NCBI GenBank assembly: GCA_037139415.1
Contig: JBAXGN010000058.1
Span: 1 to 39,041 of the forward strand
Direction of reading: 5' to 3'
Length of the DNA: 39,041 bases
Source of the DNA: Verrucomicrobiota bacterium
GTDB lineage: Bacteria > Verrucomicrobiota > Verrucomicrobiia > Limisphaerales > Fontisphaeraceae
Shown: piece by piece, positions 9,483 through 16,812 of the stretch
How positions within the stretch are numbered: position 1 is the stretch's first letter
Layout: every line of letters begins with the position of its first letter
Position numbers and translations under genes: made by a program
Notes under the pieces: generated by a model
What the model saw: only the letters and a program-made list of their open reading frames with translations
Database searches by the model: none
What the model was told of the DNA's origin: nothing

Positions 9483-9700
9483 TTACTTCACCTCCGCTGT
9501 CGGCACCGCCAGATCAGCCGCCAGTGCGCGCGCCACGTCCGCACCAAAGGCGCGGGCGCTTTCCGCGTTGACCTCCACGCCTTGCGCATCGGCATAGGCC
9601 AGTTCAAAGGTGGTAACGACGCGCGCGGTGGTGAAAGTATCCCGCACCCAGGCGGAAGAGGATCGTCCCTGAGAGAAGTTGCCGGCGGTGGAATGGCGGC
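9483..9700 (-). pseudogene. C-terminal remnant resembling an M14 carboxypeptidase-type protein
   Basis: About 72 codons on the minus strand end at 9483 with a pattern familiar from C-termini of M14-family zinc carboxypeptidase-like proteins: RDTFTTARVVTTFELAYAD, then VNAESARAFGADVARAL. There is no N-terminal zinc-binding part, start region or ribosome-binding site upstream; the next 140 bases are noncoding and contain two inverted repeats. I read it as the surviving 3' end of a deleted gene. The family call rests on a short motif and is tentative; an alternative is a small ORF of unknown function. Confidence 0.4.
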
Positions 9701-9744
9701 CCAGGAGCCATTGCCTGACGAGACAATCATATCGTCTCATTTAG

Positions 9745-9770
9745 GGCGTTGTTATAGTGGAACGCCTTTT
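9745..9770 (+). terminator. Terminator-like hairpin with T tract
   Basis: Arms GGCGTT and AACGCC with a 10-base loop are followed directly by TTTT on the plus strand. No plus-strand gene ends here, so it may be a relic of a lost gene. A second imperfect inverted repeat (GAGAC/GTCTC, 9720-9738) lies just upstream. Confidence 0.4.
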
Positions 9771-9845
9771 CTGTCGCGTTGCGGTAAAAGTCGCGTCGGT
9801 GGACGCGTCAGCGGAATGCCTATGTTCCATACCCACCGGAAGGCG

Positions 9846-10673
9846 TCATTTGGGAGCGAGTTCGCCGAACCAATAGGCGGCTGTGACGCCGCCGTCCATG
9901 AGGAAGTCGCTGCCGGTGATGAATGCGCCCTCTGGCCCCATCAGGAGAGCACCCACGGTCCCCACCTCATCCGGGGTGCCGGCGCGCCCGACTGCTGACA
10001 GTTCGATCATGTGCCGATATCCCTCGCCGCGTGGGCCAGCCAACTCTTCCCTGGCAAGGGGGGTGATGATGATGCCAGGGCTGATCGTGTTGATTCGGGC
10101 TCCGCGCTTGCCCCAGCGCACTGCCTCGGCCATTACGCGAAGAGAGTTGCCGCGCTTGGAAAGCTGGTAAGCGCGCAGCGAGTCCGTCACCTGGTCCGGC
10201 TGGAGCATCGGAAGGGCGAGCAACTCATCGGCGGGCGTCGTCGCCAGCGCCTTGTTTTGCTCGGGCGTCAGCGCCGGGAGGCGGTGTCCCGACTGCGAGG
10301 CAATCACGACGCCCGCACCGCCGGGGGCGATGACATTGCCGAACTCCTCGAGCACGAGCGCGGTGCCATAGAGATCGACCTTAAGAATCGTGGCCGGGGA
10401 TGCCTGAGAGGGTGACACACCGGCGGCGTGGATCACGCCGGTGACGGCCCCGAGCGCCGTAGCGGTCTCGACGAGCGAGTGAACCGACTGGCGCGAGGAG
10501 ACATCCACGATCGCTGTGCTCACCGCGAATCCGGCGTCGCCAAGGACTTTTGCGGCGGCATCGGCATTTTCCCGCCGGAGATCTGCCAGCAGGACGTGCT
10601 TGCCTGCGCTGACACGGCGCGCAATCGCCTGACCGATTGAGCCGGCACCGATGACGATGATAACGTTGGTCAT
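9846..10673 (-). CDS. SDR family NAD(P)-dependent oxidoreductase
   Basis: Short-chain dehydrogenase/reductase of 275 residues with a Rossmann fold. The cofactor loop is GAGSIGQAIA (9-18), the acidic position after strand 2 is in LLADLRRE, and the catalytic residues are Ser in IASQSG (about 126-128) and YQLSK (Y169, K173). HAAGVSPSQ replaces the usual NAG strand motif. A C-terminal FITGSDFLMDGG is typical of classical SDRs. The substrate cannot be told from sequence. GGAG lies about 14 bases upstream of the ATG. It is a single gene in a repeat-rich region, flanked by a peptidase remnant and a 190-bp repeat, so horizontal acquisition is plausible. Confidence 0.9.
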   Translation of the reverse strand: MTNVIIVIGAGSIGQAIARRVSAGKHVLLADLRRENADAAAKVLGDAGFAVSTAIVDVSSRQSVHSLVETATALGAVTGVIHAAGVSPSQASPATILKVDLYGTALVLEEFGNVIAPGGAGVVIASQSGHRLPALTPEQNKALATTPADELLALPMLQPDQVTDSLRAYQLSKRGNSLRVMAEAVRWGKRGARINTISPGIIITPLAREELAGPRGEGYRHMIELSAVGRAGTPDEVGTVGALLMGPEGAFITGSDFLMDGGVTAAYWFGELAPK

Positions 10674-10702
10674 GGTAGGATTCTTTCTCCAACAGCGAAG
10701 TA

Positions 10703-10724
10703 TCGCCCTAACAGATCAGGGCGA
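10703..10724. promoter_or_regulatory. Inverted repeat upstream of the SDR gene
   Basis: Perfect 7-bp arms TCGCCCT and AGGGCGA with an 8-base spacer lie about 30 bases upstream of the SDR start codon. It could be an operator, a 5'-leader hairpin, or a terminator for transcription arriving from the lipoprotein side. No T tract follows on the minus strand. Confidence 0.4.
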
Positions 10725-10765
10725 CTGGCTCTTGGTATGGTCAAAGTGATCGCAAAGGTACCAGG

Positions 10766-10955
10766 GTCATTTTTCATGGACTTTTGGTTTCCACACCCGA
10801 TACAGGAATCGCCTGCATCCAGTCGCGCATTGGATTATTCGTATTCATGGTCACGGCGTTCAATATCCCGCCGTTGCGGCTTCCCGTCAAGTGTTGTCCG
10901 GCATTTGTCATGAACGTCATGAGTTCACCGCATGATCTGGGTCGTGGTTATCGTT
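10766..10955 (-). repeat. 190-bp direct repeat, copy 1
   Basis: Nearly identical to 11709-11898, in the same orientation, same length and without indels. A core of roughly 65 bases is unchanged between copies and contains an internal hairpin (ACGGCG at 10853-10858, CGCCGT at 10869-10874). The stop codon of the lipoprotein gene (10948-10950) lies inside this copy, so the repeat behaves as a 3' tail of that gene. Confidence 0.9.
10774..10920 (-). other. 48-codon mini-ORF in repeat copy 1
   Basis: An open frame of 48 codons inside the repeat, starting ATG at 10920 and ending TGA. An equivalent frame exists in copy 2 with 9 amino-acid differences, all substitutions. The shared core reads MTNAGQHLTGSRNGGILNAV. 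Most changes are non-synonymous and there is no clear ribosome-binding site, so translation is doubtful. Confidence 0.3.
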
Positions 10956-11661
10956 TGCCCCCTTTTTCTCCACGCAAGTACGACTCGATCAGTTCAAAAT
11001 CATCATCCGTTAGCATGATTTGTATCTTCCAGCCGGGCGTGTCCCAAACGCCAATTTCGCGTTTATATCCTGAAAGTGGATCCCTCATCCAACTCGTCAA
11101 TGCAGAAGCTTGAATCAACTGCGCATAATCCATTTCGTCTGTGATCGGAATACACTGTTTGACGATGATTTCTTTCTTCTTGAGTTCACGGATAATGTCA
11201 TCCCCCATTTTTCTTTGGTCTGTCCCTGGCTTAACCGGTGTAAGTTCCACTAAAAGACACTTTCGTCCCCAAATAGTATCTGAATATAAAAACAACCTCG
11301 GTATTTGTTCCATGTAATACCCGCGAACCCACACCATATAGCGTTTCACAGGCCATTTCTCAACGCCTTTGAAGATCAGGCTTTCGACATCAGTTCCAGG
11401 CTTGTACAACAATGGCGATCCGATTCCGTAATTAATGTTTTTCCCATTAATGATTCCACGTGTCACAACTGGAAACAGAAGCACTTGATCAAGATCAATG
11501 GGGATAATTCGACCAATGCGTTCTGCAATGCTTTGATTTGCCGATTCTTCAACGAAACAGTAGGGCAATCCAACGGTCACGCCATGACCATGACTACCAG
11601 TGACGCATCCACTCACTGCAAAGAGCACAACCGCAAGGAATATAATATTCGGCACTCTCAT
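10948..11661 (-). CDS. Unknown lipoprotein
   Basis: A 237-residue protein with a lipoprotein signal: hydrophobic NIIFLAVVLFAVSGC with the lipobox Cys at residue 19. It should be lipid-anchored in the envelope. The mature part has no recognisable domain; it is mixed alpha/beta, with a KKKEIIV segment and a WDTPGWKIQIMLTDDDFELI C-terminal block. An AGAGG Shine-Dalgarno sequence lies about 9 bases before the ATG. The gene is more AT-rich than its neighbours and bracketed by 190-bp direct repeats, the downstream one containing its stop codon, which suggests it arrived or moved as a unit. I do not know its function. Confidence 0.75.
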   Translation of the reverse strand: MRVPNIIFLAVVLFAVSGCVTGSHGHGVTVGLPYCFVEESANQSIAERIGRIIPIDLDQVLLFPVVTRGIINGKNINYGIGSPLLYKPGTDVESLIFKGVEKWPVKRYMVWVRGYYMEQIPRLFLYSDTIWGRKCLLVELTPVKPGTDQRKMGDDIIRELKKKEIIVKQCIPITDEMDYAQLIQASALTSWMRDPLSGYKREIGVWDTPGWKIQIMLTDDDFELIESYLRGEKGGKR

Positions 11662-11708
11662 ATAAGCTGCCTCTTTCCATTTTTTAACAGAGTCAAACCA
11701 TAGGATGA

Positions 11709-11898
11709 GTCATTTTTCATTGACTTTCCGTTCCCACGCCCGACGCAGGAATCTCCTGCATCCAGTCGCGCATTGGATTTTTCGTATTCATGGTCACGGC
11801 GTTCAATATCCCGCCGTTGCGGCTTCCCGTCAAGTGTTGTCCGGCATTCGTCATGGCCGTCATGATTTCACCGCATGATCTGGGGCGTGGTTATCGTT
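11709..11898 (-). repeat. 190-bp direct repeat, copy 2
   Basis: Second copy of the element at 10766-10955, beginning 943 bp away. It lies upstream of the lipoprotein gene on its strand and directly abuts a hairpin-array repeat at 11909. It shares the conserved core and the internal ACGGCG/CGCCGT hairpin, but follows no recognisable gene. Confidence 0.9.
11717..11863 (-). other. 48-codon mini-ORF in repeat copy 2
   Basis: Counterpart of the mini-ORF at 10774-10920, same length, starting ATG at 11863. Both are preceded by the same in-frame TAA. The conserved centre and open frame in both copies are suggestive, but the substitution pattern does not favour a protein-coding role. Confidence 0.3.
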
Positions 11899-11908
11899 GG
11901 ATCCCTTT

Positions 11909-12160
11909 TCTGGCACCCGCTCCGGGGTGCGCTCCCCTTTCTACGGTTTACCGGTGGTCGCGCCCCGTGCCCCTCGCGACCGGACCGGCTACTTTATGCG
12001 AACCCTCCGGGTTCGGCCAAGGCAGGCTTCCGGGCATTTGATCATCCCGAACGGGATGACAGATAGCTAGCCGGAGCGTCATGAGGGGAACGGGGCATGA
12101 CCTCCGGAAAGGCGGCCAATAAACCAATGCATCCTGAAGGGATGCCAGAAACCGTGCCCG
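11909..12160. repeat. Hairpin-array repeat, copy A
   Basis: A chain of short hairpins: GCACCC/GGGTGC near 11914, GGTCGCG/CGCGACC near 11956-11981, GAACCC-TCC-GGGTTC near 12000, CATCCCG-AA-CGGGATG near 12043, and GCATCC/GGATGC near 12129. The first part (11909-11992) recurs at 12754-12840 and the middle part (12009-12063) at 16748-16800. This belongs to the family of CATCCCGAAGGGATG-type dispersed repeats seen in verrucomicrobial genomes. Confidence 0.8.
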
Positions 12161-12188
12161 ATAAGGTCCCATGCCCCTGGGCGACATC

Positions 12189-12264
12189 GTTTTGCAATTG
12201 ACCGGCGGGGGCGTTTTAGGGATGGTAGTGCCATGATAAATAATGAACCAACGGAAATAACGAG
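12189..12264 (+). repeat. Orphan-gene leader element, copy 1
   Basis: About 76 bases resembling 18770-18849, sharing GTTTTGCAATTGACC, GGGATGGT, CATGATAA, CCAACGGAAA and ACGAG in the same order and spacing. In both places it ends about 30 bases before the start codon of a plus-strand orphan gene, so it may carry a promoter or 5' leader. Confidence 0.65.
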
Positions 12265-12293
12265 TTCAGAGTTCATTCAAGTTTAAGGAAAAA

Positions 12294-12695
12294 ATGATGC
12301 CACCACCGATTCCCGCTCCGCCCATAACTCTAGATGATAAACAGAAGCGAGGTCGTACGCTACTAGCCATCATCTTCGCCGTGTTGTTGGCCATTGATAT
12401 TGGTATAACGATCGTTTTGGGCATGCAGAAGGGGTTTGACCAGATATTTGGTTCTCTTGCCCGCATTTGTTTCTCCATTGGTCTTATGTACGCATTATGG
12501 ACCGGTCAAAGATGGGCACGTTGGACAATGGTGATCTTGATGTTTGCTGGAGCGTTATTGTGCCTTCCAGCATTAATATCGCGACCTCATCCATTGTTTT
12601 TCCTGATGGTAGCCGTGTTATCAGGTTCCGCTTTTATGATTGGCTTTTCCAAACACATCACATCGTTTTTATTATTTCAAAGGAATAAAAAGTGA
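12294..12695 (+). CDS. Small four-helix membrane protein, unknown
   Basis: A 133-residue integral membrane protein with a Pro-rich N-terminus (MMPPPIPAPP) and four hydrophobic segments at about 24-43, 53-69, 75-95 and 102-125, ending in a basic tail RNKK. It has no recognised family motif; the WxxGQRWARW loop between helices 2 and 3 recalls small DoxX/DUF-type membrane proteins but is not decisive. AAGGA lies 6-7 bases before the ATG. It sits between hairpin-array repeats and behind a leader element shared with another orphan gene, and its base composition is more AT-rich than the flanking glycosyltransferase, consistent with acquisition. Confidence 0.75.
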   Translation: MMPPPIPAPPITLDDKQKRGRTLLAIIFAVLLAIDIGITIVLGMQKGFDQIFGSLARICFSIGLMYALWTGQRWARWTMVILMFAGALLCLPALISRPHPLFFLMVAVLSGSAFMIGFSKHITSFLLFQRNKK

Positions 12696-12753
12696 GAGCA
12701 AATCTACCTGACGCCGCCTCATAGATTCTTCAGAAAACCATTCCCTCACCCTC

Positions 12754-12880
12754 TCTGGCACCCGCTCCGGGGTGCATTCGTCTTTTTTCTGCGTTTCCGG
12801 TGGTCGCGCCCCGTGCCCCTCGCGACCGAACCGGCTACATTCTGTCAATCCTTCGGATTGAGGGAGGCATTCGGCGCCCG
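12754..12880. repeat. Hairpin-array repeat, copy B
   Basis: Recurs from copy A: the GCACCC/GGGTGC hairpin and GGTCGCG/CGCGACC hairpin are retained. Where copy A has GAACCC-TCC-GGGTTC, this copy has CAATCC-TTC-GGATTG, so both sides of the stem changed together. It lies between the small membrane protein and the GT39 gene and fills most of that gap. Confidence 0.75.
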
Positions 12881-12943
12881 CGGCCGGAGGGTGATAGATT
12901 GGCCTTGCTGAGGTTCGCGTGGTTCTGTTAGAAGGCTTGCCGC

Positions 12944-14602
12944 GTGACGATCATCCATAAACTCAATAAGTCCTGGCTGCTGGCGCTGCTCATCCTGGCG
13001 TGGCTGCTGCCGGGATTGATCGGGCGCGATCCGTGGAAAGCCGATGAGCCGTACACCGTCGGGCTGGTCTGGCATATTGTGGAAACCGGGGATTGGGTGG
13101 TTCCCACGCTGGGGGGCGAGCCGTTCATGGAGAAACCGCCGGTCTATTTCATCACGGCAGCCTGCTTTACCAAGTGTTTCTCCTGGCTGCTGGCGCCGCA
13201 TGAGGCGGCCCGGTTGGCGTCCGCATTCTTCCTGGGCATCACCTTATTGTGCGTGGGTCTGGCCAGCCGGCGATGGTATGGGGACGGCAAAGGACAGATT
13301 GCCGCGCTGCTCCTGATCGGCTGCGTCGGCTTGATTCATACCGCGCATTTTCTGATCACGGATAACGCGTTGCTCGCGGGGTTCGCCGTAGCCCTGTACG
13401 GGCTGTCGCTTTGCGGGAGCCGGCCCTGGCTGGGCGGAATGTGGCTGGGGACCGGCACCGGGCTGGCGTTCATGGCGAAGGGAATCCTGGGACCGGCCTT
13501 CCTGGGGCTGACGGCAGGGTTATTGCCCATCCTGTTCCGCGCGTGGCGCACGCGGGCCTATCTCGGCACGCTCATTGCCGCACTGCTGGCGTTGCTCCCC
13601 TGGCTGGTGGTGTGGCCGGCGATGCTTTACGCCCGCTCCCCGGCGCTGTTCAACGAATGGTTCTGGGTGCAGAACTGGGATCGCTTTGCCGGTTCCGGCG
13701 GGGGCGGGCCGAGCCAAAACCACTTTCTCTATTTCCATACGCTGCCCTGGTTTGCCTGGCCGGCGTTTCCGCTGGTGGTGTGGCTGATCTATCGGGAGCG
13801 GCGCGGCATCCTGGCCGATCCCACCACACAAGCGCCGCTGCTGTTGCTGGTGCTGATGTTTGTGATTTTCTCAGCGTCCACGACCGGGCGTTCCCTCTAC
13901 GCCGTGCCGATGCTCGCGCCGTTTTGCCTGCTGGCGGCGCGCCTGCCGGAGACGTTGCCGGAACGGTTGGCGAAAGGCCTGACGATTTTCAGCCTGGGCT
14001 TTTTCGGGCTGGCGATAGCGGGGGCGTGGCTGGGATGGCTGGCACAGTTTACCGGCGTCCCCGCGATGGTCCTGCAGCTCATGCACAAATCGCAGCCGAA
14101 CTTCACCCCGGAGTTCCACTGGCAACATCTGCTCGGGGCGCTGTTGCTCACCGGCTTCTGGCTGGTCTGCATCCTGCCACGCGAGGAAGCGCCGTGGCAA
14201 AAATGGCTGTTGTCCTGGGCCGGTGGGTTAGTGTGCTTTTATGGGTTGATCATGACGCTGTGGTTGCCCTACGCGGAAGTACACGCCTCGTATCGTCCGT
14301 TCCTGCAACTGCGCGACAAGATTCCGCCCGGCCAGTTGGTCTTGAGCCAGGGGTTGGGCGAACCGCAGCGCGGGCTGCTGCATTACTATATTAATTTGAA
14401 GACCCGCCGGATCGAGACCTTGAAAGGGCAACCGCTCCCGGAAGCGGCGTGGTTCCTGTGCCAGTTGGAGACCAAGCGCGATACCAAACCCAAACTGCCG
14501 CCCGGCGACTGGACCGTCGTTTGGCAATTGAACCATCGCGGCAAGGAACAGTTCCTATTGTTCCACCAGGCCCCTACTTCGCCGCCGCCTCGCGCGCCAT
14601 GA
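12944..14602 (+). CDS. GT39/ArnT-like glycosyltransferase
   Basis: A 552-residue polytopic membrane protein of the GT-C glycosyltransferase class (PMT_2/ArnT-like), which moves sugars from polyprenyl-phosphate donors onto lipids, proteins or glycans at the outer face of the inner membrane. The catalytic acidic motif is in GRDPWKADEPYTVGL just after the first helix, followed by GDWVVPTLGGEPFMEKPPVYF, the classical substrate-loop pattern. About 10-12 hydrophobic helices follow, with a soluble C-terminal part. The acceptor is unknown. The start is GTG at 12944, giving a short basic lead before helix 1. Its last 29 bases overlap the 3' end of tgt on the opposite strand. Confidence 0.88.
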   Translation: MTIIHKLNKSWLLALLILAWLLPGLIGRDPWKADEPYTVGLVWHIVETGDWVVPTLGGEPFMEKPPVYFITAACFTKCFSWLLAPHEAARLASAFFLGITLLCVGLASRRWYGDGKGQIAALLLIGCVGLIHTAHFLITDNALLAGFAVALYGLSLCGSRPWLGGMWLGTGTGLAFMAKGILGPAFLGLTAGLLPILFRAWRTRAYLGTLIAALLALLPWLVVWPAMLYARSPALFNEWFWVQNWDRFAGSGGGGPSQNHFLYFHTLPWFAWPAFPLVVWLIYRERRGILADPTTQAPLLLLVLMFVIFSASTTGRSLYAVPMLAPFCLLAARLPETLPERLAKGLTIFSLGFFGLAIAGAWLGWLAQFTGVPAMVLQLMHKSQPNFTPEFHWQHLLGALLLTGFWLVCILPREEAPWQKWLLSWAGGLVCFYGLIMTLWLPYAEVHASYRPFLQLRDKIPPGQLVLSQGLGEPQRGLLHYYINLKTRRIETLKGQPLPEAAWFLCQLETKRDTKPKLPPGDWTVVWQLNHRGKEQFLLFHQAPTSPPPRAP

Positions 14603-15713
14603 GGATGCGTTTGCTGGGCACGTAGTTTGCGATGAAATGCCGCCGGAACTCCCCAAAGGTTCCCGCTGCCAGATGCGCCCGGATGTCGCGCATGAGTTGC
14701 AGATACATGTGACTGTTGTGCACGCTGACCAGCCGCAGCCCCAGAATCTCATTCACGTTGAGCAGATGCCGGATGTACGCGCGGGTAAAGCGCTGGCAGG
14801 CAAAGCAGGTGCAGCCTTCCTCGATGGGCCGAAAGTCGGCCTTGTACGCCCCGCCCTTGATGCTGTACGTGCCCTGATACGTGAACGCGGTGCCATTGCG
14901 CGCCACGCGCGTCGGCAACACGCAATCGAACATATCCACGCCGCGCGCCACCAACTCCACCATCTGCGCCGGGGTGCCCAAGCCCATCGCGTAACGGGCC
15001 TTGTTGGCGGGCAGGAACGGCTCGGCCATTTCCACCGCGCTCATCATTTCCGGCTCCGGTTCGCCGACGCTCACGCCGCCGATGGCATAGCCGTCGAAAT
15101 CCATCGCCACGAGTTTCTTGGCGCATTCCTCGCGCAAGGCCGCGTTGCTGGCGCCCTGCACAATGCCGAACACTTGCTGGCCGGGCAATTGGGGTTGGTC
15201 GCGGCATTCCCGCGCCCAGCGCAGCGTCCGTTCCACGGCGGCATGGATTTCCTTGGCCGGCGCGTTATGGGGCGGGCATTCGTCGAAGACCATGGCAATG
15301 TCCGAGCCGAGCAGCCGCTGGATTTCCATTGCCTCCTTGGGCCCGAGGAACATTGCCGAGCCGTCGAGGTGCGAGCGGAACTCGACGCCGTGCGACTTGA
15401 CCTTCCGGATCTTGGCGAGGCTGAACACCTGGAACCCGCCGCTATCGGTGAGAATGGGTTTGGTCCAATTGATGAACCGGTGCAACCCGCCGGCGGCGCG
15501 AATGATGTCCATGCCGGGGCGGACGTTCAGATGGTAGGTGTTGCCCAGGATGATCTGGGTGCCCATTTCATCCAACTCACGCGGGTCAATGGCCTTCACG
15601 CTGCCCTGGGTGCCCACGGGCATGAAGATCGGCGTGTCAATCACCCCGCGCGTCGTCGTCAATCGTCCCAGCCGCGCCTTGCAGGTGGTATCTGTTTTAA
15701 TCAGTTCAAACAT
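14574..15713 (-). CDS. tgt: tRNA-guanine transglycosylase
   Basis: Exchanges guanine-34 of GUN-anticodon tRNAs for preQ1 in queuosine synthesis. From ATG 15713 it has 379 residues, matching bacterial enzymes. Visible are TPIFMPVGTQGSVK, the substrate-binding Asp in TDSGGFQVF (D90), VFDECPPHN, GGVSVGEP, the nucleophile in DMFDCVLPTR (D263), and the zinc site C301, C303, C306 and H332. Another in-frame ATG at 15725 would add MARV; longer extensions toward 15884 run into the preceding gene and are rejected. It is 54 bases downstream of the flavodoxin-like gene on the same strand, so they probably share a transcript. No other queuosine gene is in the window. Confidence 0.95.
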   Translation of the reverse strand: MFELIKTDTTCKARLGRLTTTRGVIDTPIFMPVGTQGSVKAIDPRELDEMGTQIILGNTYHLNVRPGMDIIRAAGGLHRFINWTKPILTDSGGFQVFSLAKIRKVKSHGVEFRSHLDGSAMFLGPKEAMEIQRLLGSDIAMVFDECPPHNAPAKEIHAAVERTLRWARECRDQPQLPGQQVFGIVQGASNAALREECAKKLVAMDFDGYAIGGVSVGEPEPEMMSAVEMAEPFLPANKARYAMGLGTPAQMVELVARGVDMFDCVLPTRVARNGTAFTYQGTYSIKGGAYKADFRPIEEGCTCFACQRFTRAYIRHLLNVNEILGLRLVSVHNSHMYLQLMRDIRAHLAAGTFGEFRRHFIANYVPSKRILMAREAAAK

Positions 15714-15766
15714 GACTCGCGCCATTGAGCCACGCCCCACGGCGATTGAACAGGCTTTTTCACCAA

Positions 15767-16342
15767 TTAACCATGGATGGTCTTCAGCAGCCACGCCATG
15801 TTCTGGCCCAGGACGTGCATGGTGCGCACGCCTTCCTCGTCGTTCTCCACCTGCCCCTTGTCCAGGCCGAAGCCCATGTTCCAATAACAGGAGCCGGGCA
15901 CAATCATCTCGCTGATCAGGAAAAAGCTGTTGAGGGCATTGAACACCTGCATCTCGCCACCACGCCGCACCGCCACCACGGCGGCCCCGACCTTGCGGCG
16001 AAAGTGTCCCCCGTTGGCTTTGGCGACCAGCCCCGCGCGATCAATGAACGCCTTCATCTCGGCGGTCACGTTGGCGAAATACGTGGGCGAAGCCAGGATG
16101 ACGCCATCCGCGGCCAGCATCTTGGCAATGCTCTCATTCACGATGTCGTGCTTCATGCTGCACTGGGCATCGCGGGTCTCAAAGCAATGGTAACAGGCCC
16201 GGCATCCCCGGATGGGCACGGTGCCCAGGTTGATGAGTTCCGTCTCGATCCCCTCCTTGTGCAACTCCTGGAACACATGTTGCAACAGGTGGAAGGTGTT
16301 TCCATCCGGACGCGGACTGCCATTGAATGCGATAACTTTCAT
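15767..16342 (-). CDS. Flavodoxin-fold NAD(P)H-dependent oxidoreductase
   Basis: A 191-residue FMN-binding protein of the NADPH-dependent FMN reductase/flavodoxin-like family. The N-terminal phosphate loop is FNGSPRPDGNT (5-15), a typical FMN site. A Cys-rich stretch RGCRACYHCFETRDAQC (about 45-61) resembles the cysteine cluster of iron-sulfur flavoproteins, but spacing alone does not prove a cluster. SPTYFANVTAEMKAFIDR and the RRGGE segment complete the fold. It probably passes electrons from NAD(P)H to an unknown acceptor. The ATG at 16342 gives MKVIAFNGSPR, the usual start of the family. It precedes tgt. Confidence 0.88.
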   Translation of the reverse strand: MKVIAFNGSPRPDGNTFHLLQHVFQELHKEGIETELINLGTVPIRGCRACYHCFETRDAQCSMKHDIVNESIAKMLAADGVILASPTYFANVTAEMKAFIDRAGLVAKANGGHFRRKVGAAVVAVRRGGEMQVFNALNSFFLISEMIVPGSCYWNMGFGLDKGQVENDEEGVRTMHVLGQNMAWLLKTIHG

Positions 16343-16401
16343 GGCGTTTGCTATACCGTAAGTGTGGTTGAAAATAAAGTGAATTGTTGGCCGTCTGATC
16401 G

Positions 16402-16716
16402 TGAACCGCGATCTTGGTGCGGCACGTCATCGCCTTCCGCGATCAAGCCCCGCAAAGCCCCACCAAGGGCCATTTCGTCGCCTGGGTGGGCACCTATGAC
16501 GACATCCGGAACGTTAAACCCGGCCAGTACCGCATCAAACTCCTGCACAGCAATGCGGGCGGCGATTGCGGCTATCCCGGCATGGAACTCCTGCCCGACG
16601 GCACCATCGTGGCCACCACCTACATCAAATACCAACCCGGCACCGCCAAACACTCCGTCGTCAGCACCCGCTTCACCCTGCGCGAAACCGACGCGCTGGT
16701 GGCGGGCAAGCCGTAA
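16402..16716 (+). pseudogene. C-terminal remnant of a sialidase/BNR-repeat-type protein
   Basis: About 100 codons open between a stop at 16402 and the stop at 16714-16716. They read [19 protein letters not shown], then [28 protein letters not shown] and VVSTRFTL, the C-terminal pattern of BNR-repeat sialidase-like exported proteins of planctomycetes and verrucomicrobia. The N-terminal propeller blades and signal peptide are absent and no start codon with a ribosome-binding site exists, so it is a truncated leftover. It sits next to a hairpin-array repeat, a possible site of rearrangement. Confidence 0.65.
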
Positions 16717-16740
16717 TTGCCGGTCGGCATCTAACTGCGC

Positions 16741-16812
16741 CCCCTGCGGGTTCGGCCAAGGCAAGCTTCCGGGCATTTGATCATCCCATGGGATGCCAGA
16801 GGGTGGCTGGGC
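16741..16812. repeat. Hairpin-array repeat, copy C
   Basis: Shares with copy A the stretch from GGGTTCGGCCAAGGCA through TTCCGGGCATTTGATCATCCC to GGGATG and CAG (16748-16800 versus 12009-12063). The CATCCC/GGGATG stem is kept while its loop differs. It follows the sialidase remnant directly. Confidence 0.75.

Noticed and set aside
10766-11898. Insertion sequence or composite transposon around the lipoprotein gene
   Set aside because: The flanking repeats encode no transposase and have no terminal inverted repeats or visible target duplication.
15714-15884. Longer N-terminus for Tgt
   Set aside because: The extension overlaps the flavodoxin-like gene and has no similarity to Tgt proteins, which start just before FELIKTDTT-like sequence.
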